From an uncultured Blautia sp. (GTDB lineage: Bacteria > Bacillota > Clostridia > Lachnospirales > Lachnospiraceae): 59,761 nt of DNA. Below are positions 8,675 to 15,938 of the stretch, in pieces. The stretch covers positions 1 through 59,761 of the forward strand of contig NZ_CALFLA010000046.1 in the NCBI RefSeq assembly GCF_937880195.1. The letters are read 5' to 3'. Numbering within the stretch: the first letter of the stretch is position 1; each line of letters starts with the position of its first letter. The position numbers and the translations under genes are program-made. The notes beneath the pieces are model-generated. The model worked only from the letters and a program-made list of their open reading frames with translations. It ran no database searches and was not told the DNA's origin.

Positions 8675-9394
8675 TTATCTTTTTTTCTCTTTTTTCTTAC
8701 TCCTTTCCGGTTTTTGAATTTTATTTTCATGCTCCAGAGCATTTTCTAATTTCCGTTCCCTTCTGTCATAAACCTGGATGTTCTCTGGCAGCCGTATTTC
8801 TTCAGGAACCTCCGCTTCGTTAATTTCATGTACCATATTCTTTATATCTTCCAAATTTATCATAGAATTTTTGGGAACGATCATTACTTCATGTACGGAT
8901 GATGGCAGCACATAATAATCACTTTTTAGTATTGTTCCAATCCTCTCCAACAAAGCATCATCCAAAATCAGGGAAGCTCCGAATATCCCCTCCTGGTTCG
9001 TCAGACAATACATGGGTTCCATTGGATCCAGTTTGTCCAATCCAGTATCAAAATAATTTTCTGGTTTCTTCTTAAAAAGCAGGGATGAGATCATATTTTC
9101 TCCCGAAGTAAAAACAGGTCCATGATTCCGGCCTGCATCCATGGCGTCCTTGTGGAGCTGCTCTTTGCTGATCTGCCATCTTTGAAGCATCGTCTCCGTT
9201 ATCGGAATCTGGATAATCTCTTCCCCCGCCGTTCCAAACCGGATCGTATAATAAATTCCAAAATCTCCCTTCCGGTCTGTAAGACAAGCTGGGATTCTTT
9301 CTGGATATTTTGGATCATACATACACACCTGCAGATACGGCCGCATGGATTCATATTCCGGAAGATCCATTTCCACTCGAAAAGTTTCACCCAT
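8675..9394 (-). CDS. DUF5688 family protein
   Basis: 239 residues resembling the DUF5688 family common in mobile elements of Lachnospiraceae. Diagnostic segments are PMYCLTNQEGIFGASLIL and the well-conserved YYVLPSSVHEVMIVP. The tail is strongly basic (Lys/Arg). A GGGGATG ribosome site precedes the start. No catalytic motif or molecular role is known for the family. It is encoded between the antirestriction gene and the HEPN/MNT pair in the region next to oriT. Confidence 0.8.
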   Translation of the reverse strand: MGETFRVEMDLPEYESMRPYLQVCMYDPKYPERIPACLTDRKGDFGIYYTIRFGTAGEEIIQIPITETMLQRWQISKEQLHKDAMDAGRNHGPVFTSGENMISSLLFKKKPENYFDTGLDKLDPMEPMYCLTNQEGIFGASLILDDALLERIGTILKSDYYVLPSSVHEVMIVPKNSMINLEDIKNMVHEINEAEVPEEIRLPENIQVYDRRERKLENALEHENKIQKPERSKKKEKKR

Positions 9395-9524
9395 TTTTCA
9401 CATCCCCTTTCTTTCCTTTTTGTATAAGCTGATTCATTTTTGAAACGTACAATCCTATCCTCTTTATATTTTTTTGTGTCTTTTTTTCTCTTACTGTCTT
9501 ATTTTCCATTTTGTTTTCTCTCCT

Positions 9525-9692
9525 TCATTTTCCCAATAATCCTTGACTTCGGAGGTATTCTTCCCGCCTCCGATCATATTCCATTAATTCCTGGAGATAT
9601 TCGTCTGCATCAATTTCACCTTGGACATACTGCATAAAAAGCAGGATCTCTCCATCTGCTTCCACCATGTCAAGCTCTTCCGGTTCTTTCAT
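9525..9692 (-). CDS. 55-residue acidic protein, unknown
   Basis: A short frame starting MKEPEELDMVEADGEILLF. It is acidic and predicted helical, ending RSQGLLGK. The start follows the ArdC stop by two bases, typical of a coupled operon gene. About 130 bases separate it from DUF5688. Small acidic proteins beside ArdC can be antirestriction or DNA-mimic factors, but nothing here proves that. Confidence 0.6.
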   Translation of the reverse strand: MKEPEELDMVEADGEILLFMQYVQGEIDADEYLQELMEYDRRREEYLRSQGLLGK

Positions 9693-9694
9693 TC

Positions 9695-10711
9695 TTACCT
9701 TCCTCTCTGGCTGCGCTGCCTCTTTTTCTGCTGTTCCGTTTTGATATTCGCCTGCTTATGGAAATCTGCTTTCTTTTCCACCTCCTTCTCCCAGCCATCT
9801 TCCAGTCCTGCCCGGTTTCTTTCTTCTAAAAATATTTTATTGCTCCCAAGTATCAGGTCGCTTGCTTTTTGTGCCGCATAGCAGGCCGACACCAGAGCTT
9901 TGGGATTTTCCTCTTTGACATGCTTCAGCCAGCCTCTTAAATAGGCCACATAATTCTCCCCAGACTCCCTGTTTTCCAAATGGAACATCCCGCAAAGGGT
10001 AGAGGCTGTGATTTCTGCCACCAGTTCCTCCTGCGCATAGCTCAGGTCTTCACGGCTGTTTTCCTTCATGGTACTGTGTCCCAATTCATGAAATACCGTA
10101 GAATAATATTCTGCAATGTTCGGAAACTGATTTTTCTCTGGAAGAGAAATAGAATGGTCTCCTTTTCTGTAAAAAGCCCGTGAACTTCCTTCCCTTACAC
10201 ATACCTGTACCTGATGTTCTCTGCAGTACGCCTCAATAACTTCATCAGCCAGCTTGGTGTCCTCAGATATCTGATGTTCATAAGCCTCGTACTTAAAATG
10301 GCTTTCCAGTCCTTCCAGATCTGAAATATGGTACTCATTGGTATATCGAAAAGAAAAATGTTGAATCACGGGTTTTCCATCTTTATCTAATGTAAGGGAT
10401 CCGTCTTTTTCTTTTCGGAACACCGGATAATATTGAAATACCTGACACTGCCTTGCGCCTTTTTTTATTTTTATCTCCGGGTTCTCCCTATGAAGCTCTT
10501 GTATCCTGGAAAAAGTCAGATACTCTCCCGGCTCCAGAAGCATTTGATTAAGAAATGCAAACGGCTTTTTCGGGGTAAAATAGCTGCAGGAATAATTTAC
10601 ACCATATTTCCAGGGTTTCACCCACTGAAACGGCTCACCAGAATCTATCGACTGTTGGAGCCGTTCCATGAGCTTAGCCTGGAAGATGTCATAAATATTT
10701 ACTTTTGGCAT
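9695..10711 (-). CDS. ArdC-like antirestriction protein
   Basis: 338 residues with the two-part ArdC layout. The N-terminal domain (about 1-130) is the ssDNA-binding DUF1738-type fold, opening NIYDIFQAKLMERLQQSI with a W-x-K-P-W segment. The C-terminal zinc-peptidase-like domain has HELGH near residue 208 and a downstream glutamate (EELVAEITAS). ArdC proteins protect incoming conjugative DNA from host restriction and bind single-stranded DNA. The Lys/Arg-rich tail is an addition. It sits in the region beside oriT, where early-entering protective genes are often found. The start overlaps the previous gene by 13 bases. Confidence 0.88.
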   Translation of the reverse strand: MPKVNIYDIFQAKLMERLQQSIDSGEPFQWVKPWKYGVNYSCSYFTPKKPFAFLNQMLLEPGEYLTFSRIQELHRENPEIKIKKGARQCQVFQYYPVFRKEKDGSLTLDKDGKPVIQHFSFRYTNEYHISDLEGLESHFKYEAYEHQISEDTKLADEVIEAYCREHQVQVCVREGSSRAFYRKGDHSISLPEKNQFPNIAEYYSTVFHELGHSTMKENSREDLSYAQEELVAEITASTLCGMFHLENRESGENYVAYLRGWLKHVKEENPKALVSACYAAQKASDLILGSNKIFLEERNRAGLEDGWEKEVEKKADFHKQANIKTEQQKKRQRSQRGR

Positions 10712-11034
10712 AAAAATCCCCTTTCCGTGTCAGGAATGACACGCTGTGTTTCCCGATGCTGCTCCATAACCTTTTGAATACACTGTCGGATCATTTCGTC
10801 TCCGCTTAACATATCCTTTTCCATTTCCAAATAAATGCTGTCCAAAAGAAAGGGAACTGTAAGAAGGATTTCCTCTCCCGGAAGGGATTTCTGCTCCGTC
10901 AGATAACGATAAATTCTTTTTTTCGTTTCTACCTCATAGCTGGAGGCAAAAATATTTTCTTTTGCCTGGCAGATTTTACTACGTTTAAATTTTTCATATT
11001 CAAAACTGATTTTTTCTATTAGTGTTTCATCCAT
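10699..11034 (-). CDS. small helical protein upstream of ArdC, unknown
   Basis: 111 residues, helical and charged. The N-terminus (EYEKFKRSKICQAKENIF) loosely resembles the small DUF3848-type proteins of mobile elements, but I cannot confirm that. It overlaps the ArdC start by 13 bases, and its 3' end contains one of the three 7-4-7 palindromes of the element. Probably expressed with ArdC. Function unknown. Confidence 0.62.
   Translation of the reverse strand: MDETLIEKISFEYEKFKRSKICQAKENIFASSYEVETKKRIYRYLTEQKSLPGEEILLTVPFLLDSIYLEMEKDMLSGDEMIRQCIQKVMEQHRETQRVIPDTERGFLCQK
10726..10743 (-). promoter_or_regulatory. 7-4-7 hairpin before ArdC start
   Basis: Perfect palindrome CGTGTCAGGAATGACACG, 15 bases before the ArdC start codon and inside the end of the preceding gene. 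It belongs to a set of three similar hairpins (also 20171-20188 and 24557-24574), each just upstream of a start codon in the transfer operon. Confidence 0.55.
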
Positions 11035-11045
11035 AGCTGGTCTCC

Positions 11046-11933
11046 TTACTTAGAAAAGGAATAACTTCCATATCTGGGATCATATTCCCCTGTCACGGTT
11101 GTATGGTTGATGTTATCCAGGATGATAACAAAGCTTACAATCCCACTTTGAGTATCACAAGTATAGTCATATCCCACTGTACAGGAAGTTACATCCCTAT
11201 ATCCCTCTCTCTGCAGGTAATCATATAACTTACTTCTCAGTTTTTCCGGGTCTCCAAGATAATCTAACAGGGAATTTGGGATATCATTTACAGACAGCGT
11301 AGAAGGGTCATAAACCGTTTCTGGAGCCGTTGGAATAGTATTTCCTTCCTGTTCTGTTGGCGTGGGCGTAATCGGCGTTTTCTGTGGTTCTGACGGTGTT
11401 TCTTCCGGCTGTAGCATCCCGCCGGAATCTCTACCAGAATTTTCCTGTACCGGTTCAGAAAGATCGTTATGCACCTCCATGTCAGTTTGAGTGTCTTGCC
11501 GGCTGGCTTCGGCAAGCTGCTGTTCCAGTTTATTGATCTGCTCCTTGTAATCCCTGTTTTCTTCCTTCAGACGCTCCACTTCGCTGTTCATATCTGTATT
11601 GATCTTATGCCCCGCCCGGACTTGCCCCACATATATCTTTTCGGTACTATTGGAACCAATCTGATATCCCAGTCCAGCCACAGCTCCAAATCCAATCAGA
11701 ACAGACGTAATAACAAGAACAACTTCGTGATATTTTCTGTTTTTTCTACACTGGGCTTTCTTCTTTTTCTCATAAGGATCAGTCTGCTCCCAATGACGTT
11801 CTGCAGTATTTTCTATGAATTTCCCGGAAATATCTTCCAGTTCTCTTTGTGTATGTGTCATTTCCTCCCTGTTATGTTTTTCCTCATCCTTTTTTCTTTC
11901 TTCTTGTGGATATAGTTTTTGCTTCTTCGCCAT
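11046..11933 (-). CDS. membrane-anchored transfer protein with coiled coil and Pro/Thr linker
   Basis: 295 residues: a charged cytoplasmic N-terminus (1-70), one membrane helix (about 72-94), an extracytoplasmic coiled coil (about 115-145), a Pro/Thr/Glu linker (about 165-205) and a globular C-terminal domain from about 208. The C-terminal domain shares a pattern with the end of the next gene (11951-13147): a leading DI/DV, a Y-L/V-G step, a long strand ending SFVIIL or SFIISM, and a final G-x-Y. This suggests two related components of the channel. A VirB8- or TcpC-like role is possible but not shown. Confidence 0.68.
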   Translation of the reverse strand: MAKKQKLYPQEERKKDEEKHNREEMTHTQRELEDISGKFIENTAERHWEQTDPYEKKKKAQCRKNRKYHEVVLVITSVLIGFGAVAGLGYQIGSNSTEKIYVGQVRAGHKINTDMNSEVERLKEENRDYKEQINKLEQQLAEASRQDTQTDMEVHNDLSEPVQENSGRDSGGMLQPEETPSEPQKTPITPTPTEQEGNTIPTAPETVYDPSTLSVNDIPNSLLDYLGDPEKLRSKLYDYLQREGYRDVTSCTVGYDYTCDTQSGIVSFVIILDNINHTTVTGEYDPRYGSYSFSK

Positions 11934-11950
11934 ATTTGCCTCCCTTACAG

Positions 11951-13147
11951 TTACAGTCCATTTAGCTGAAAATTCCCGGAATCCTTAGAATAAGTTCCCT
12001 GGATGGCTGCCCCTGTACTCATTGAAATAATGAATGATGCCTGTTCCTTTTCAGGATCTATGGTATACTCCGTAAATGTTCCTGTAATGGTCCCGGTAAG
12101 CCCCTTCCCAAACACATAATCTGATACTGTATTATAAAAAATCTCCTCACCTCCAACATACTGTAGGAATACCGTTGATACGTCCACAATATCAAACGTA
12201 GATTCCACTGTTATCTGCTGAGGCTGGGTATTTTCTGCAGCTCCGGTATAACCATTTCCATTATTTTCCTGCAGCACAGGCGCAGCCGGATCTGACACAG
12301 GTGCTCCGGTAGGCATCGGCGTCACTGTAAGTGCTAACTGAGCCTGTCTCTGCCTTTCTTCCTCTTCCATCTTTGCCTTCTGAGCTGCATCCTCTTGCGC
12401 CTTTTTTCTGATATCTGTAAATGTATAACTGTGGGAAGGAATATCATAAACCGACAGGATTTTCCAATCCTGATCATCATTAAAGTAAAAGTAATTCGCT
12501 ACAGAATCAGAAGATCCGGTATCATATTCCTCTTCCAGAAAGGTAAGTTTATATACATTGTGGTATTCGCTTACTGCATTGCTGATTCCAAACCAGGAGA
12601 TGACAGCCTGGACAAATTCCTCCTGATCAAAATGTCCGTCATAACTATTCCTGATTGCCTCTGTAAGTCCAAATATCTCTATACCTGAAAGGGTTGGTGT
12701 CAGATCTGAAGATTCCTCTCCTAAGTCGGAAAGATAAAAAATATTTACTGTCACATTGGATTTCGGCATGGTAAAGCTGATCCGCTCTTCACCATCCGCC
12801 TGACTATTCTCACTGGTGGTCAATGTCAGGGCATTGGCATCTGTTACATCTGCCCGTGAAAATACTTTTCCTTCGTTCGCTTTTACATCTAAACCTACAT
12901 TTTCCCCAGCAGCCACTTTAAGGATCAGTTTTGTTTCATCGTCTTCTGCTTTTTGTTTTTCATCAGCCGCTGTTACAAGACCATCCTGGGATTTGTAAAC
13001 AGTCACCGTATATTTTTTCTCCTCTTTTGCTGCCCCCGGTCCGCCGCTGCGCATAAAAAACACACCACAGACCACTACAACAAAAAGCAGGATGCCTGCG
13101 ATCAGACAGGCAAAAAACAGTTTCTGCTTCTTATAATAACTACTCAC
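11951..13147 (-). CDS. membrane-anchored two-domain transfer protein
   Basis: 398 residues. An N-terminal membrane anchor (about 9-32) is followed by a beta-rich domain (about 42-145) ending ISFTMPKSNVTVNIF. A middle helical domain (about 150-255) follows, then an Ala/Gln/Glu stalk with a TPMPTG linker and a C-terminal domain (about 318-398) related to that of the neighbouring gene at 11046. The ISFTMPK-type strand also occurs in the large adhesin at 20216-24532, which shares the PMPT linker. These are sequence observations. The protein is probably an extracytoplasmic part of the mating channel. Confidence 0.66.
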   Translation of the reverse strand: MSSYYKKQKLFFACLIAGILLFVVVVCGVFFMRSGGPGAAKEEKKYTVTVYKSQDGLVTAADEKQKAEDDETKLILKVAAGENVGLDVKANEGKVFSRADVTDANALTLTTSENSQADGEERISFTMPKSNVTVNIFYLSDLGEESSDLTPTLSGIEIFGLTEAIRNSYDGHFDQEEFVQAVISWFGISNAVSEYHNVYKLTFLEEEYDTGSSDSVANYFYFNDDQDWKILSVYDIPSHSYTFTDIRKKAQEDAAQKAKMEEEERQRQAQLALTVTPMPTGAPVSDPAAPVLQENNGNGYTGAAENTQPQQITVESTFDIVDVSTVFLQYVGGEEIFYNTVSDYVFGKGLTGTITGTFTEYTIDPEKEQASFIISMSTGAAIQGTYSKDSGNFQLNGL

Positions 13148-13158
13148 GTAATCTCCTC

Positions 13159-13365
13159 CTAATCTTTCTCCATAACTTCAATGTCATTTCTGACCTGCTT
13201 ATCCATCTCTTCATTTTTCCCATAATCATTTTCTTGCTGCGACTCCTTTTGAATTTGATCCAGGAAATATTGCTCCATTTTCCCAAACCCCCAGGGACCT
13301 GCCAAAGACAACATTACAATCAAGATCAAGATCAGGATATATTTCAGCTTTTTACTCGCCTTCAT
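13159..13365 (-). CDS. small single-pass membrane protein
   Basis: 68 residues with one strong hydrophobic helix (about 8-27) after a Lys-rich start and an acidic, Gln/Glu-rich outer segment. Its start lies inside the end of the upstream gene (14-base overlap). It is probably a small membrane component co-made with its neighbours. No family is recognised. Confidence 0.65.
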   Translation of the reverse strand: MKASKKLKYILILILIVMLSLAGPWGFGKMEQYFLDQIQKESQQENDYGKNEEMDKQVRNDIEVMEKD

Positions 13366-13969
13366 ATTTCCCTCCTCCTGTCGGAGCTACCACGGTTTCT
13401 TCTCCTGGTTCTGTTACAGTAGTTCCATATTTTTCCATTTCCGTTAGATCCTTCTGACTAATATCCGAAATAGATACTGTTGCAGTTCCATATCGGATGC
13501 TGTAAGCAATTTCCATAACAGCCTTGTCATCCAGCCTTGCATATGTATATTCCAGGAATTTATCCTGGTCATATCTGGTATAGGCGGAAAGGCTCACTTT
13601 CTGAATACTCTTATACTCTGATGTTTTTAAGGCTTCTGTCACTGCCTCCTTCACCATGTCAATCTGCTCCTGGGTAGAAAAAGCAGAATAAACCACCTCA
13701 AAACCCTCAAATATGTAATTATTTTTCTGTCCTTGGGTATTTGGTTTCAGCTCTTCTGTTTTTCCGGTTTTATCCGCTTCTTCTAACTGGAGCTCCTTTT
13801 CCCGGAGCTGCCCTTTATAATCCTCTAAAAGGCTTTTCATATCATCCAGTTCTTTTATTTTTTTCTGATATTTGATATCCATATCCCGAATACTGTATAT
13901 GCTGTAAGCATTCAATCCAAGGGAACACACAAGGCAGACGCTTATTGCAATCCATATACCTTTTTTCAT
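13352..13969 (-). CDS. membrane-anchored conjugation protein
   Basis: 205 residues: an N-terminal anchor (about 5-25), a coiled coil (about 32-65) and an alpha/beta C-terminal domain (about 85-190) ending in a Gly/Glu tail. The anchor, coil and small-domain layout is typical of VirB8/TcpC-type proteins in Gram-positive channels, but no clear match can be stated. It follows the CwlT-like gene closely and overlaps the next small gene. Confidence 0.66.
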   Translation of the reverse strand: MKKGIWIAISVCLVCSLGLNAYSIYSIRDMDIKYQKKIKELDDMKSLLEDYKGQLREKELQLEEADKTGKTEELKPNTQGQKNNYIFEGFEVVYSAFSTQEQIDMVKEAVTEALKTSEYKSIQKVSLSAYTRYDQDKFLEYTYARLDDKAVMEIAYSIRYGTATVSISDISQKDLTEMEKYGTTVTEPGEETVVAPTGGGKYEGE

Positions 13970-13999
13970 TCTATTCCTCCTTTTTTTCCTGATTATTTA

Positions 14000-15934
14000 T
14001 TAATGAAAGCCCGTATACCTGAAAAACAGCGAAAAAGAACTATAATAACTGATCCGGGGACCGTTTGTTACCGAAGATCCCGAACAGGAATGGGACGTAC
14101 AATGAAGCCACATAGGAGTCCCGGAACTGTCTCGTCCTACAAAAATCCCCACATGGTTGCTTCCCCCGGAGCCTACCCAGTTAATCAATCCGATATCTCC
14201 CGGTTTCAACTCGGAGCTGCTGATCTGCCGGAAATTAGGGGAACTTAAAAAAGTGCCTGTTGTAGACCAATAAGGTACATCTGTATATCCGCATTTTTGA
14301 TAAGCCCAGGCTACAAAGCTGGAACAGTCCAGTGTACTCGGCCAGTCCTTACCTGACCGGGTATCTTCTCCGTACATATCGTAGGTGGTATACCCTACCA
14401 GGGTGCAGCCCTTTGTAATAATATTCTTTCGCCCTTCTTCTATGTCTCCCGGCCAGGAAGATGCAAGTTCTTCCAACTTTGCCTTAGTCTCTGCATGAGT
14501 AATGGCTGAAGTAGACACGGATCCAGCTGCACCGTCCCAGGAAATAGAATAATACCGGAGTACATGAGGAACATACAGTTTATCTCCGTAAGCTCCCCAT
14601 CCCAGCTTTGCTGCCATCATGTCAGAAAAGACTGCCGCATTTTCTTCTGTATACCCCCCATAATTATTCAATGCCCAGGGAATATATCCCGCACCATAGT
14701 TATATCCCTGCAGGGCAAGCTTTGTCTTATCCATGTTATAAGGATCCTCCAGAAGCCCAGCTCTGTTAAATACCTCTGTAGCAAGATATTTCACTCCTTG
14801 GGCAATACTTGCCTCTCCTGTCAGATATCCTGGGCCAGGATATCCGGCACTCTCGCTAGACTGCATGATATCCCCATCCATGGTTCCGATCCAGCTTTCA
14901 CCTCCAGCTTCCTGCATGATCATTGCCAGCATCAGATCTACCAGGTTCTCCATTCCAGGATAAAGTGCGGCGTATTTTTCCAAATAAGGTCTGTAAAATT
15001 CTACAGCAGCCGATACATGAGCAATTCCCCGGTATTCACCGCCCATAGTGGTTGGCATTAATGCCAGGAACAGCATGACAAAAATCAGCAGCGGAACCAA
15101 TACAGGAAGTGCCAGGATTAACAGGTTCTTTACCTTTTCTACTGATGCCCGGATAATCCTGATGAAAAATTCTTCAATCTTATGTTTTACCTTTATGCGT
15201 ATCGGAAGGGTTGCATATCCGACATGAGATTTAAGGTCAGCATCGTTCATTTCCTGAAAAGAGATCTCATCATTTTTCCATTCTTCTATTTTGATCCTCT
15301 GGAAACGTTCTTCTTTCTGGAGTTCCACCGCAAAATTTTTCATAAATATGTATTTTCCACGGAGCTTTTCTCTTTTGACCTGCCGATACACCGCATTCTT
15401 AAGTCTATGGGCTTTCTTTAACCCTTTTGCCGGATTCTCCGTGTAATAAGTAACCGTTTCAAAATTTCCCCTGGCAAAGTTCTTTTGCATTTCCCTTCCG
15501 GTTTTCCCTACAGGAATTTTTACGTCAAAACGCTCTTCTTTCGCTAAGCGCACCAATTCCCTTTTTAAAGGCGCTTCCCGAATATCCTTCCCCTCTGGGA
15601 TTCCTTTTGTCCTGGTAAGGAGTTGTTTTTTTTCTTCCTTTTCTACAACTGCAGAAACATTTTCCAAAATCTTATTTTGTTTCCGGTGGGAATAAGAGTT
15701 CCACTGGCGCCGCTGCTCTGGAGACAGAAGTTTTAACTGTACACGGGTGTCTTTTGAACGTAGTCCATTTTTCACCTGGTCACAGCCAAAGCGGAGTGCC
15801 TTTCCTGAAAATCTAGTCACAGCCATTCCGGCGCGTCCGCTCCTTTTGACGCCAGAAAGCGTATGAGCAACTTTCCGAATGTCAATGTCCTGTTTTTCAA
15901 TGTCTCTTTGTCCTTCTGTTTTCCGTATTTCCAT
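14000..15934 (-). CDS. CwlT-like cell-wall hydrolase (lysozyme plus NlpC/P60)
   Basis: 644 residues. A long basic N-terminal region (about 1-240) precedes a membrane helix (about 270-292). A CwlT-type lysozyme domain follows with glutamate in MIMQEAGGES near residue 340. An NlpC/P60 peptidase domain ends the protein, with the catalytic Cys in LDCSSFVAW near 538 and His in NHVGIFVG near 595. Both domains appear intact. Such enzymes open the peptidoglycan for the mating channel. The gene begins 4 bases after VirB4. The large basic cytoplasmic region is longer than in Tn916 CwlT and resembles the CD1108 family. Confidence 0.9.
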   Translation of the reverse strand: MEIRKTEGQRDIEKQDIDIRKVAHTLSGVKRSGRAGMAVTRFSGKALRFGCDQVKNGLRSKDTRVQLKLLSPEQRRQWNSYSHRKQNKILENVSAVVEKEEKKQLLTRTKGIPEGKDIREAPLKRELVRLAKEERFDVKIPVGKTGREMQKNFARGNFETVTYYTENPAKGLKKAHRLKNAVYRQVKREKLRGKYIFMKNFAVELQKEERFQRIKIEEWKNDEISFQEMNDADLKSHVGYATLPIRIKVKHKIEEFFIRIIRASVEKVKNLLILALPVLVPLLIFVMLFLALMPTTMGGEYRGIAHVSAAVEFYRPYLEKYAALYPGMENLVDLMLAMIMQEAGGESWIGTMDGDIMQSSESAGYPGPGYLTGEASIAQGVKYLATEVFNRAGLLEDPYNMDKTKLALQGYNYGAGYIPWALNNYGGYTEENAAVFSDMMAAKLGWGAYGDKLYVPHVLRYYSISWDGAAGSVSTSAITHAETKAKLEELASSWPGDIEEGRKNIITKGCTLVGYTTYDMYGEDTRSGKDWPSTLDCSSFVAWAYQKCGYTDVPYWSTTGTFLSSPNFRQISSSELKPGDIGLINWVGSGGSNHVGIFVGRDSSGTPMWLHCTSHSCSGSSVTNGPRISYYSSFSLFFRYTGFH

Positions 15935-15938
15935 GCAC

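Noticed and set aside
8334..8717. 127-codon plus-strand frame in the gap after DUF5688
   Set aside because: It opposes the MNT and DUF5688 ends, is Phe/Ser-rich and lacks a ribosome site.
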